Under the pieces are notes generated by a model. That model searched no databases and had not been told where the DNA came from. It saw only the letters and a program-made list of their open reading frames with translations. From positions 84,501 to 148,500 of the forward strand of contig CAJNDS010002511.1 of assembly GCA_905221605.1 (NCBI GenBank): DNA of 64,000 bases. Direction: 5' to 3'. Positions 22,614-33,770 of the stretch are shown here, piece by piece. The stretch comes from Symbiodinium natans. Taxonomy: Eukaryota; Sar; Dinophyceae; Suessiales; Symbiodiniaceae. Each line of letters opens with the position of its first letter. Within the stretch, counting starts at the first letter, position 1. Position numbers and translations under genes: made by a program.

Positions 22614-23735
22614 TTGATCAAGCGTTTGCCTGTGTTTTTGAGGTGTTCTTCTTTTGTCCTATGCCTGGGCGGGAGATAGAACTCCGTCACCTACATTGCT
22701 TTTATTTCCGTTTGCATTGCTGTTTGCATGCTTGTTCGTGATTTTTGGCATAGCATTTGCCTGTGTTTTTGGGCTGTTCTCCTTGTCATTTGTTCTGCCT
22801 GAGTAGGAGAGAAACTCCGTGACCTATTTTGCTTGTATTTCTGATTTCATTGCTCTTTGCCTCCTTCTGCGTTTGTGTTGCTTTTGATCCAGCATTTGCC
22901 TCTCTTTTTGAGGTGTTCCTCTTTTCTCCTATGCCTGGGCAGGAGATAAAACTCCGTCCGCTACCTTGTTTTATTTCCGTTTTCATTGTTCTTTGCGTCC
23001 TTTGTCGTTTCTCTGGGTTTTGATCAAGCATTTGCCTGTGTTTTTGAGGTGTTCTTCTTTTGTCCTATGCCTGGGCGGGAGATAGAACTCCGTCACCTAC
23101 ATTGCTTGTATTTCCGTTTGCATTGCTGTTTGCATGCTTGTTCGTGATTTTTGGCATAGCATATGCCTGTGTTTTTGAGCTGTTCTCCTTGTCATTTGTT
23201 CTGCCTGAGTAGGAGAGAAACTCCGTGACCTATTTTGCTTGTATTTCTGATTTCATTGCTCTTTGCCTCCTTCTGCGTTTGTGTTGCTTTTGATCCAGCA
23301 TTTGCCTCTCTTTTTGAGGCGTTCCTCTTTTCTCCTATGCCTGGGCAGGAGGTAAAACTCCGTCCGCTACCTTGGATTTATTTCCGTTTTCATTCTTTGC
23401 GTCCTTTGTCGTTTCTCTGGGTTTTGATCAAGCATTTGCCTGTGTTTTTGAGGTGTTCTTCTTTTGTCCTATGCCTGGGTGGGAGAAAGAACTCCGTCAC
23501 CTACGTTGCTTTTATTTCCGTTTGCATTGCTGTTTGCATGCTTGTTCGTGTTTTTTGGCATAGCATTTGCCTATGTTTTTGAGCTGTTCTCCTTTTAATT
23601 TGTTCTGCCTGAGTAGGAGAGAAACTCCGTGACCTATTTTGCTTGTATTTCTGATTTCATTGTTCTTTGCGTGCTTCTTCGTTTCTGTTGTCTTTGCTCC
23701 ATCGTTTGCCTATGTTTTTGAGGTGTTCGTCATGT
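22614..23735. repeat. 406-bp higher-order satellite made of three ~135-bp subunits
   Basis: The word TTGATCAAGC(A/G)TTTGCCTG recurs at about 22614, 23020 and 23425, giving a period near 406 bp. Each period has three diverged subunits sharing TTTGCCT(G/C)T(G/C)TTTTTGAG, (T/C)CTATGCCTGGGCGGGAG or CTGCCTGAGTAGGAGAG, AACTCCGT and ATTTC(C/T)G. Copies are almost identical between periods but diverged within a period, which is the hallmark of a higher-order repeat. The array stops inside a subunit near 23735. Confidence 0.85.
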
Positions 23736-24790
23736 CGGGCGTGTGACCCCAACCAACCCGCTTCGTGAACCTCGCGCGCCGTTTGAAGCCTCGCTTCCAA
23801 ACGCTCTTCTGACCGACCCCTGGCTCGCAATCCAAACTTTGCCGTTGTGCTGCTCGCAAGGCTAAATGCCCTGGATTAGCCGAAGGATTTGAGCCATGGG
23901 GGCCCTTCTAAGGGAGCATAGGGCACCGGGATTCGGTGGAATTTGGAATCTGCCCACTTTGACGCTTAGAACAAAGCAAAAAAGGAGGCCCGACTCAACA
24001 GGACGTTTAGAACAACGCAAAACGCAAGTTTTAAAACTTCCTCCTCCGCCGGTCTTTGGGTCGGTCGCCCGCTTCTCCCACCCTCCGCCGGTCCTTGGGT
24101 CGGTCGCCCTGTTTTTGCAGGATCCGCGTTGGTTCTCGGGGTGCCGGTTGCCCCGGGGGGTCCTTGGGTCCCCCTCCCGTGGGCCTTTATGCAAGCACAT
24201 GGGGACAGATTCTAAATTCATCTAGGTTTTTCTAGTTGGGGGGGCTGCCCTGCTTGGTCCCTTCCTGGGACCCTGCAGGGGCCCCACAAAACTGATACGG
24301 AGTTACAGGTAAACTTAACAAATTTGTATTTTTCTTTCCTCGCTCACTTGCCCGCAGCCGCCTCAAGGGTCAGGAATCCTATCAGAGTGCCCAGCCTAGG
24401 TATGCACAGTAGGACACTCTGAGGCTGTACAGTCTGTACATGAACGAAGCCATGCCGCCAAACACCCACACCACCCGAACCCCACATCACCCCAACCACC
24501 CACATGACCCGAACCACCAAGACCGCCCCAAGCCGCCCGCCCCCTGAGCCACCCACGCTGACGAGCCGCCATCCGCACCGCCCGCCACCAGTGTGAAGGC
24601 CCCCCCCTCTCCCAAAAGGCTGCGAACTAGCCCTAAACCCTAAACCCTCATTAGCGTCATCCCTGCAAAGGGCGCCCAAATCCTCCAACTACCCCAAGCT
24701 GCCCAAGCCGAAGCCACCCAAGAAACTCCCTAAGCCCTGAGGCACCCTAAAATGGCGGGGGGTGGGGTCGGCGGCACTGGCGGTAGCCAT

Positions 24791-24825
<35 letters not shown>

Positions 24826-25097
24826 CAACGATAGACCGAATGAGGGGCGGGTGAATTGTAACGTATAGAATTTCATGGTGGTGGACAGTAGTGACGTAGG
24901 TGTTTTACTTACTGTTCTGCTGTCTTAGGTGATACGAAATGCAGAACTGCACAATCGCATGCTGTTTTGCAACTTTTCGGTTGTTGAAGACTACGTGTGT
25001 TTGGTGCATACCTGATTCCAGTGATGAAGAATGATTGAACATGAAACGAATTGACATCGTGAGACTTAGACACGCCTTCAGCGTCGTCCAGAACCTC
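23736..25097. other. Gene-free region 3' of the ankyrin gene
   Basis: It contains a small tandem duplication (CTCCGCCGGTC(T/C)TTGGGTCGGTCGCC, 24044-24108), a CCACCC(G/A)-rich stretch (24450-24600), CCCTAAA words (24630-24650) and a (TA)n run at 24794-24821. The last 200 bp probably hold the 3' UTR of the ankyrin gene. Confidence 0.45.
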
Positions 25098-27038
25098 TCA
25101 AATGGAAAACGTGTCGCTCTCGGCAGAGGTCTCGGTGTCTTGCTGGCCTTTAGCACAGCAGACCTCGATCAACCACGATGGCGCGAGCATCTGGCGTGCC
25201 AGATCGGATGCCGTTTTCTTACGGTAATTTTGGATGTCTACTCGGGCTCGGGCTGACAGCAATGTGGACACAGAATCCAGCGAACCACTCAGAATGCTGA
25301 ACATCAGCGGCGTAGCATCGTAATGATTGTATGCCAACAGAGTCAGCCTGGATGGGCTTACCCGATGCCTCACACCCATGGCGTTCATCAGAAGCCACCA
25401 CCCGGGCTCCCGGATCTGTACCCGGAACTGATCATTCACATTCGCCCGTGCCGCGAGCAAAAGGGAAACCACGTCGGCAGAACCATATCCAGCGAACATG
25501 AGTGCGATGTGTAGGCAGTGTCGCAAGCTCAAATTTGGATTCAGAGTGAGCATCTCCTTCATGGCACGCCGACTTCCGCATGCACACGAAAGCATGAAAG
25601 GGCTCATTCCCGGCACAGACTGTTGATTTATGTCGGCACGAGCATAGCAGAGTAGACGCACCCCGCGTGGATTGTCCCCGGCACACGTGGTATGGAGAGC
25701 ACTGCCACCAAAACCATCCTTGTAGTTGATGTGGGCTCTGGCGCACAGTAGCAGCTCAACAGCTTCATTGTTGCGGTGAAAGGAAGCAATTCCCAGAGCC
25801 GTCAGCTTGCCGGGAAGCTGGAAATCTGCCTTGGGTTTGGTCGTAGCCTGGTTGATATCCACCCTTCGGTCAAGAAGCGCTTGCAGCACCACGAGGTTGT
25901 TGCCCATCGCCGCAAAGCAAATGGGCGGCCACCCTCCATCGTCCCGCTCGAAGATGTTCCTGACGGTGGAGCACAAATTCGAGGACACCTATATGGAGTT
26001 ATGAACTTCGCAACTTTGGGGGCTGAAGGTTTTGGGACGCTTTGGGTTTCTACGCGCCTGAAGCCGTTGTGATGCAGGAAACGCTCCAGCATGAAACCCT
26101 TGTAGTCAACATTCGGGTCGATCTCAGTGGAAAATCCCGGAATAAGACAGTCAATCGGCTCCACGTCAAGAGCGCGGAAATATGCCGCCGCGTGTGAGTT
26201 GAGAAGATACCGGTAGTTGTGAAATTGTCGATGCTCGAGGTAGTAGAAAAGCTTGGACCACACCATCTGCGTAACCATACGACCGATCCACACTCTGTCA
26301 CTGTCAAGTGTAAACTCTCCTTCACCAGGTGCATCCCTCATGCACAGTCCTGCCCACATCAGTGTCTGGTGCGTGGCGCTCTCTACAAGCATCACGTAGC
26401 CGCCGCTGTACATGGAGAGTTCGCGTGCGGCTCTCTCTGTGCGACACCACCTGGATCTGGGTTGCAGGAAAGGGAACCGGCAACACCTAGGCGCAAAATG
26501 GCGTAAACAAGCGTATCGTCAAAGGCTTATGCCATTTGCAACTCAGCTACCCCCTTTCGCCCCAAGTTGCATGGCTCAACGTCCGCTGCTGGTTGCTGTG
26601 CTCCAAGGCCGGGCACAGCACGACAAAGAACTCGCACCTTGCCACGTACGCTGGGATGGTTTGAATGGCAACCTGGCGGCGCTGAGATGCGCGGCCACCG
26701 CTGCTCTGCGGGATGCTGAAGTAGTCATACCAGATGTGTAGTTGGCCGGATGCGAAGTCGCCGGGTGTAGGGCATCTTGTGCGACCATGCACAATTTCTG
26801 AGAAGATCGCCAGGGAAATGGTGCTGCTTCCGGCAGCGATGTTCTTCAGGGCATCCTGAAGAACTCTGAGCTGCTGGAAGTGCGGATCAGGATGGGCGTC
26901 ACTCAGCCACTGGTGCGACACGAACATGGCCTTTCCCACGCGCTCATCAAATTCTTTCACCACACCTGCGTCCACGAGCTCCTCGTGCATCTTGACTTCT
27001 GTCATCTGCAGGAAAGCATCGGCCGGCACGGTGTACAT
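25098..27038 (-). CDS. FVSHQW-domain ankyrin-repeat protein (three exons)
   Basis: Exons 27038-26551, 26450-26054 and 25988-25098 give 591 residues. The introns are GT-AG (100 and 65 bp) with acceptors AG|GTGG and AG|GTGTCC. The N-terminal domain has FVSHQWLSDAHPDP, a WYDYFSIPQ motif, FFVVLCP and, restored by splicing, RGWCRTERAA. This arrangement recurs in large dinoflagellate families and resembles HET/TIR-like modules (inference). The C-terminal half carries about five to six ankyrin repeats (for example DGGWPPICFAAMGNN, GGSALHTTCAGDN, DATPLMFSILSGS). The start is uncertain. 27038 is the first in-frame ATG, but coding may reach an acceptor near 27057 and an upstream exon. The protein is probably a cytosolic scaffold or sensor; the ligand is unknown. 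Confidence 0.8.
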
Positions 27039-27059
27039 CACAAAGGTGTCGGTACCTAA

Positions 27060-30000
27060 GCTTGAGACATTCTTCCTAGCTGACACACTTCTGTCCACAG
27101 GCTCCCTGTGCCCTTACAGCAACTTCTGTAATCCGACAACCCTGAACACGAGGCCGGACAAGTTGCGGTCTGAAGGCGCCTTCGTGCCATGCTGCTGCAA
27201 CGCTGATGAGAACTGCACAATAGAGTGGCTATCCATGAAAATTGAGAAACATCAGAGCGGCCTAGCGGATGCTCCGGAAAAGGTTGATACACTCGGCAGC
27301 GGGACAGGCAAAACTGGCTAGACAACAAGCTCACAGCAAGGGAAGCGATGCTTGGGTGCTGTGCAAGAACCAAAGAGCGAACCCCTAAGTCAAAAAAATA
27401 ATAACCAAAAGCCTAAACCCTATAAACCGTAGAGCCTAAACCCTAAACCGCAAATCCAACCCTTAGGTGGGGCTCCCTTATTCGCGCTGCGGGGTTTAGG
27501 GTTTGAGGGGAAGAAGCCTATGCAACGCAAAAGCCTGGAGCATCACCAGTACTACTTCCAGTACAGCATAGCATGATGTACCCCAAAATCCGATTCTACT
27601 CATTAAGGTTCCTTTCTAAATCATTAACCCTTATATGAAGCCTGGTAGTAGCCACCATAGCAACACTTATCCCCCGAGTTCCGGGGGGACTGGCGCATGG
27701 GCATGCTCTGCAATGTGCGCTTGGATTCCTTCCGCCTGAATCATGCGACAGATTCTTATGTACTGCTGCAAAGCTATGTACCTGATATTGTACTGTACTT
27801 GTTCACGACACTGTAGATGTTGCTGCTGACTGTATTCTGCTATGTTTGGCTTCGTGGTTGTGCTTCACCTTTCCAGATGCGTGGATCTTGCAGGGCACAA
27901 TATCAAAAGTGATGCTGCCTGCTCATTAGATTGGGCGAAAGTTCCGTACTAATTGCTGTCGTCAAGAAATGGGTGTGTGCTCGTTTGGTGCTTGCTCTCG
28001 TTAAGAGGTGTTGGAAGTCCAGTGCCCTTGACTAGTTTTTTGTAAGCTACGTTGTTCCGTCGCATGAGCTCGGTCTAGGCAGCTGGAATATGAGTGCAAC
28101 ACATGAGAGGTTCAGCTACACATGCATGGACGACAACAAGCCACATCTTGCGGTCTATAATCTAAACAATACTTATTGCGCCTAGGCTGCGCTGCAGAGT
28201 TGATGGAACAGTCATTCACCAAACCATGTTTATGTCGCTGGCTGAGTTGCGTAGACAACGTTGAGACAAGTCAATGGTAGAGCAAGTTGACGAAGAGGTA
28301 TTTGACTTTCCGCAGTGAATAGTTTAGCCTGAATAGCTTAATTTTGACTAACATCTCTGGAGGCGTATTTCCGAAGCAAACATATTAATTTCAACAACTT
28401 TGGAATGGCGGGACCATGCGCTATGACGAAAATCCTAAAGACAAGCGTCTGAGTTTCCGCTTAAAACACCTATGTTTGTCAAAGGCCATTTTGTTATGCT
28501 TTGTGCGCCATTTAAGTATCTACGGTTCTTGACTTCGGGGTACAGCGTACTATTCCTGAACACCCAAACCCTACAAGAACTCCAAAACCCATGACCCTAA
28601 ACTCCTCAACAAGCTCCTTCTAACCTCCTTTTTCAATCTCCCCGACACCCTAAACCCCAGTTTTGCATCCAGGCCTCTGACCCTAAACCCCTTAACCCTA
28701 GGCCCTAAACCCCTCAACCCAAAGAAGCCTGTTGACCCCGAAAGTCAACTCGAAGAGTCCGGCAGTTTGTTGAGGGCCACGACCCCAGGCGCCGAGCCTG
28801 GACTCGGCAAACGCATTGGCTAGGGAACTTAGGGTTTAGGGTTTCGGGTGGGAATTTAGGGTTGAGTCCCAAGTAGGGGTTCGCAGTGCGAAGATGGATG
28901 GCAATGCTGTTTAGGCAGTTGGCGGGTTCGAGGGGGGGATCAGGTTGGGGTTCAAGTGCTTTAACATTTCGAGCTTCGGAGTTTGCACGCTAAGCCCTGA
29001 ACCCTAGGCCGCAAAAAAAAAGAAGGATCTGAAACAAGATGCCCAGCAGCGGAGGATGCAGCCACCCTCAGACAGATTCTCGGTTGCCGGCGCTATTGAT
29101 GCCTGGGCCTGCGCAGGGGGGCGGGGGGGGGGCCTTTGGGCCATCTAGAGCGCACTCTGGTGTCAGAGCTTGGAGAGGATTCGTTGAAAATCAAGACTCG
29201 CCAAATCCTAGGATGTTCAGGGAGCAGATTGGTCAGGGACAGGTTCGGATGTTAGGGTTTGTCTTTAGCCAGCCACTTGCAAGGGGCCTCCGGTCAACGG
29301 ACCTCTAAAGCTTCGATAAACAAACCCTTTTAACCCAGGACTGCTGAACCCTCTAACCTAAACCCTACACTCTAAAGCTGGACTTGCGGGAGACACCCTT
29401 TTTGCCTAAACCCTGTAGGCCCCAGACCTCCCACAGCAAGCGGTAGTCGCGCAGGAGCTGCCATGCAGCGCTTTCCCCTGGGGCCGCTTTAGGGTTTAGG
29501 GTTTAGGGTTAGGGTTTAGGGTTTAGGGTTTAGGGTTTAGGGTTTAGGGTTTAGGGTTTAGGGTTTAGGGTTTCATGTTAGCTTTTCCCGTCCTGCATAG
29601 ACGAGAGAAGGGCTTAGGATTTTGAGGGCGAGGTGTTTTGGTGGCGTGTTTAGGTCTGCTTGAGCTCTTCGAGGGGCGGGGATGGGGGGGGGGGGGGGGG
29701 GGGAGTCCGGGGGAGATTTAACGTATCCTCATTATCGCACTCTGCGCTTGCAACCTTGCGCCCCCACACCTATACACCCGAGCCCCCAAATGACGCTGGA
29801 GGGCATGTTTAGCCTGATGACTCAAAATTCTGAAAGGCGAGGATGGGACGGAGGAAGAACGGAAGATCATGTGCTTTGAATCCATCATCCATCGGAGAAC
29901 GACGGAAAGCAAACTAAGAACTCATCTGAGGTCAGCTGCTGTACTTGCGCAACGCGTCTGCCACAGAGCCCACATGGAGGCCATCCGGGATCACCTGCCA

Positions 30001-30105
30001 CCACCCCAAGTTGGGCTTGGACTTTGCAGGCGCTTTATCCTGTAGCCTTGTCGGGCTTCTGAGAGGGTTTGCATCAATGAAGGAGAGCGTGGCTGTGGAC
30101 TGGAT

Positions 30106-30139
<34 letters not shown>
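27060..30139. other. Gene-free region
   Basis: No supported gene. 27400-27500 and 28560-28900 are rich in CCCTAAA or GGGTTTAGGG relics. 27700-28560 is ordinary unique sequence with no long frame. G tracts lie near 29117-29132 and 29683-29703. Confidence 0.5.
29488..29572. repeat. Interstitial telomere-type (TTTAGGG)n array
   Basis: About twelve tandem units, nearly perfect, with one TTAGGG variant. It is the longest such array in the window. Confidence 0.9.
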
Positions 30140-30141
<2 letters not shown>

Positions 30142-30491
30142 GCCTGGCAAGCGCACATCTTCTGCAGCAGCAGCAGACCAGCTGGCCAGCTGTCGGAACC
30201 TTGGCACAAGCGCTCAGCCCGTTGGGTCTCGACACTTTTGAGGATGATAAGCGGGTCAATCTAGGAATCAAGTTCCAACTCTGCCCTAAACATCTGCTAA
30301 ACCCTTTCATCTAACCCAACTTGGTTCTGCAGTTCTGCATCCACAATCGCCGGGCGCGGCATCTTCACAGCGGAAGAACCCTGACTCCGAAACACAAAAT
30401 CCGGAACCTCAAATCCCAATCTGAGCACGTGGCAGGCCCCCACAGCGGCACCAAAAGTTTGCGCGTTCGGTGCCACGCGCTGGTTTTCCAT
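30140..30491 (-). other. PPR-like exon candidates (two)
   Basis: Minus-strand segments 30491-30420 (ENQRVAPNAQTFGAAVGAC) and about 30205-30140 (SWPAGLLLLQKM) together look like one split pentatricopeptide repeat (PNxxTFxAAxxAC ... W..ALxLLxxM). They are in the right order and separated by about 200 bp that would be intron. A 31-base G run (30108-30138) borders them. The gene is not closed. It may be a decayed copy. Confidence 0.4.
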
Positions 30492-30730
30492 TGCCTGCGA
30501 TTTGCGGTGTGCTTAGGGTTCTACACATCCGACAAGAGCCATGTGAACAAGGTGAGGCTCGCATTGATTAGCAACCATCTTCTGCAGACCTACGTGGCAT
30601 TCTTTCCACAAGTCGCTCACGTATGTACCTCCTTGCGCACACAGCGCAACTTCCGACAGGAAAGCAAAAACTTTAAGGCATGAGACTGTATCCGCAGTGA
30701 AACATCGTTGGCAACAAGCATGTGGTCAAA

Positions 30731-33476
30731 CTACCTGAAGCGCTTGCCACCACCTTTGCCACATCCGCCTTTGCCGCCTTTGAAACCCGCAAATGCGCCA
30801 TTATTCCTCGTCGTGGTGGAAGTAATCATCTTGCAGGCTAAAGAGGCCGGAGCACTGCCCTTGTCCCAGACGAGGCAAGACATCCAAACAGGCTCTCCGA
30901 GGTGGTTTCGGAATTCTTTCAAGGCCTTCAGCCGTCGATTCCCAAAGACGGCCCAGTATTCCTGCTCTGCCATCTCTATGAGGACCAGAGGCGTAAGGTC
31001 TGAAGGCTTGCGATTGCCATCGATCAAATCCTGGATTAGCGACTGTACCGAATGGCCTTTGTGCGACCCGTGTTGGAAATGCATATGCACGAGGTCATGT
31101 GTGTGGCGAATGTGCATCACATCCACGTCCTTCAGGTAGTTCTCGTAGTCTCGCAAGGCAGTCCTGTTCTCTGCTGGGTCATACTCCGAGTGTCGTTTGT
31201 CTGCCAGGAAGCGCACCAAGCATCCCATCGGGTCTCGTGACTGAAGCACGAGTCTGCATGCCAACGGTGCTGGAACTTCGCGACCAGCGCCGTCTTTGTC
31301 TTCGAAGACCACGCATCGGAGCTTCACCTCCCCGGAGGTCATCTTCTGGAATTTCTGTGCAGCTTTGAGATTTGCATTCCCAAACACTGCAACGTTTTCC
31401 CGTTGCAGCGGAAAGCGTATGACCACCAGTGGTGGGATATCGCGCAGCTGCAGCTTTCCATTTCTTAAGTCAGACAGCATCCAGTTTGCCGTCTGGTTTC
31501 CTTCTTCTGACGACACACCGATGTCTCGAACATCAAGCTCCTCGATCAGTGATTTTTGGTTGGCGCTTGGCCGCCCGAATCGTTCTGCCTCCCAGCTGAT
31601 TCTCTTCAGCATTTCTCTGCGCACATAGCTGAGATATGACTGCTGGGAAGATGGCGGACTTCTGGGCCTGGAATCGTCTCGCCGCCTGTCGCGGGGGCTG
31701 CGGCTACGGTGCCTGGCCGGCCTGGCGAAGTCATCTCCGAAGTCTCCCAGTGCACGATGCGATGTTCGTGGCAAGCGCTGAGGCGGTGGCTGTATCCGAG
31801 ACGGTGGCGGCCGAGGAGGAGGCCCGGGCGGCGGCCCAGGTGGCGGGCCTGGTAGAGCAAGCTGCCCGTCGGTCAACGCTAAGCCCGAATCCGGGGCCAT
31901 CGTCTTGTGGCCGAGCTCGTTGCCTAATGTCCCACTCAGTTCCTTAGTTGCTGAGTTAAAAAAGTGTACACTTTCAGCTCTATAGGCGACTATAGTATCC
32001 CAAAAAGTGTAAAGTTTGCTCACTCAGCACCTAAGGTTCCCAGTACAGCTCATTTAGGACGCCTTCCAAAGACGACCCACTTGTGTCGTCTCGCTGCCAT
32101 ACACCAGGAGACCAGGTGCGGACCACAGTCTCAGAGTCCGCAAATTCCCGAAATATCCTCTTGCACCACTCTGCCATACAGTGCTCCCTCTGGTCAGGGC
32201 CCGAGCCCAAGTGGATGCTCTCGAGCTTTTTCAGGTACTTCTCCATCCTGTCGGCGGCTGCATCATCCCTCGGAGCACAACGCTCCGCCTCCAAGAGCCT
32301 CTTCAGGCCGCCCCGCTGGTACGGCTCTAGGGTGGGCAATGTGCTCTGAAGGTCTGATGTCGTCACGGCGGGGCGATCTATGGTGCTGAACTGCGGCGGC
32401 CCTCCGGGAGTTGACACCACGGCTGCTCCGCTGGAGGCGGCATTGGCAGGCAATGACGACTGCAGCGCGGTGGGGGCGTCACTGGAGCTGGCAGCACGTG
32501 AGTCTATCCTGCTGAAGATGGGTGGACCATGCCCCACTTCTTCATGCACAATTGCCAGTGCAGTTGCCGACCCAGGAACTGCGATGTCGGCATCTCCAGT
32601 GGCAGGAGCTGGGTCCATCATGAGCGCGGGCATGTCCACAGCATGCGGCCGAGTCTGGCCTGGAACAACCAGCCATTCTGCGAGCCAGGCGCCTTGCTGT
32701 ACAGTCACAGGAGGCAGGTGAGCAGGTGGGCCAACTGGCGGGGCTCTGGGGCGGACTGGTGGGAAGAATCTCGGCCCAGAAGGGATGGGGAATGCATGGA
32801 TCGGGTGCGGCAGCAGCGCGCTGGCGGCGTCACTGGAACCAGGATCTGAGTCCATCCTGCTGAAAGTTGGTGGACCAGGCCCAGCTTCTTCCTCGACCAG
32901 TGCCAGGGTTGCCGACCCGGGAACTGCGATGTGGGCATCTTGCTGTACAGTCAGGTGAGGTGGAGCTCTGGGGCGGGACGGTGGGAAAAAGGGCGGCCCA
33001 AACGGGGTGGGGAATGCATGGATCGGGAGCGGATGGGGATGGGGGGATGTGTCAAATGGCCAAGTTCGGGTCCGCTTCGGCCGTGGGGGAACCCGGGACA
33101 TGAGCCACAGCGGCAGAAGCCTGCAGGTCACGACTGCTTCCCATGGAAGGTAGGGCTCTAGTTGTGTATTGTAATTGTTGGTGCCTGCATTGTAGTCTCT
33201 ATGATGATTTACGTAACGGCGTGAGCTTCTGTGATGATTCGCGTCGGGATCATAAGGGGAGTCTACGTGACCAGATAGGTGGCTCTTGAATGCATCCGAC
33301 ACTAATCTTGATGCAGCTGCATATCGCCCTGGCCCAAAGATGGCTACGGCTGAAGGTTCTTTCAGCTCAGTCAAAGGCCCCGCTGTGAGCTGGCACAATT
33401 CTTCACACCAGGAGTTGGCAAAGCTCAGTTCGCCTTCATGTGAGTGAAGCTTTGCATGGAGGACGTTGCGAAGCAT
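30731..33476 (-). CDS. ParB/sulfiredoxin-fold repeat protein with proline-rich linkers
   Basis: Exons 33476-32040 and 31942-30731, joined by removing a 97-bp introner, give 882 residues in one frame (LYWELSGTLG at the join). Three divergent copies of a ParB-like module are visible, each with a central Phe-Gly plus basic/aliphatic helix: AVAIFGPGRYAAASRL, NVAVFGNANLKAAQKF and YWAVFGNRRLKALKEF. The last resembles the NRR-L motif of ParB/Srx nucleotide-binding folds. Two proline-rich repeats (IHAFPxPxGPxFFPPxRPRAPP pattern) and an RS-like stretch (HRSRSPRDRRRDD) lie between modules. The C-terminus is Gly/Lys-rich (GFKGGKGGCGKGGGK), suggesting nucleic-acid contact. The start at 33476 is the first ATG of the frame. 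An upstream exon within 33480-33640 is possible. Substrate and role are unknown. Confidence 0.7.
31943..32039 (-). mobile_element. Introner (family 2) in the ParB-fold gene
   Basis: A 97-bp insertion read on the minus strand. It begins GAAC, then CTTAGGTGCTGAGT, and ends ACTCAGCAACTAAG, followed by GAAC again in the exon. The TIRs match 13/14 at their outer ends and extend imperfectly to about 34 nt (inner word GTGTACACTTT). The 4-bp target duplication GAAC supplies a GA donor. The TIR end CTAAG supplies the AG acceptor. Precise removal fuses two open frames of 479 and about 400 codons. Without removal the first frame ends at once (TGG GAA CCT TAG). Confidence 0.85.
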
Positions 33477-33729
33477 CTTGCCTCCAGGAGCTCGAGGACA
33501 GCCCGCCAGCGATTGGCTCCTTTTTCAGTGGGTGATTCTACTCCTGCACTGCGGTAGAAAGCAATCAGGGGCAGATCATGGCAGATCAATCCAGTGGGTC
33601 CAGCATGATTCGACTCATATGCATAAAGCCCCCCTAAACACATTTTTTGTAAACCCTGAACCCTGAACCCTAAGCCCTAAACCCTAAGCCCTAAGGCCTA
33701 AGCCCGAAGCCCTAAACCCTACCATCAAG

Positions 33730-33770
33730 GCCGCACCAGCACACGCGTCCATGGCACTGGTGCAAGCGAC
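33730..33770 (-). other. PPR-like exon fragment
   Basis: The minus strand reads VACTSAMDACAGAA, a match to the first helix of dinoflagellate PPR repeats (NxAIxACxK). It is short, so confidence is low. It lies downstream of other such fragments on the same strand. Confidence 0.3.

Noticed and set aside
20914-22679. Proline- or glycine-rich frames up to 302 codons
   Set aside because: They are the C-rich minisatellite translated, and some run into the N gap.
22829-23582. Phe/Cys-rich frames with a repeated PMPG motif
   Set aside because: They follow the 406-bp satellite, in several frames and on both strands.
31943-32023. N-terminus beginning MSKLYTFWDT for the downstream ParB-fold frame
   Set aside because: It is read-through of the introner. 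Splicing joins the frame to the upstream exon.
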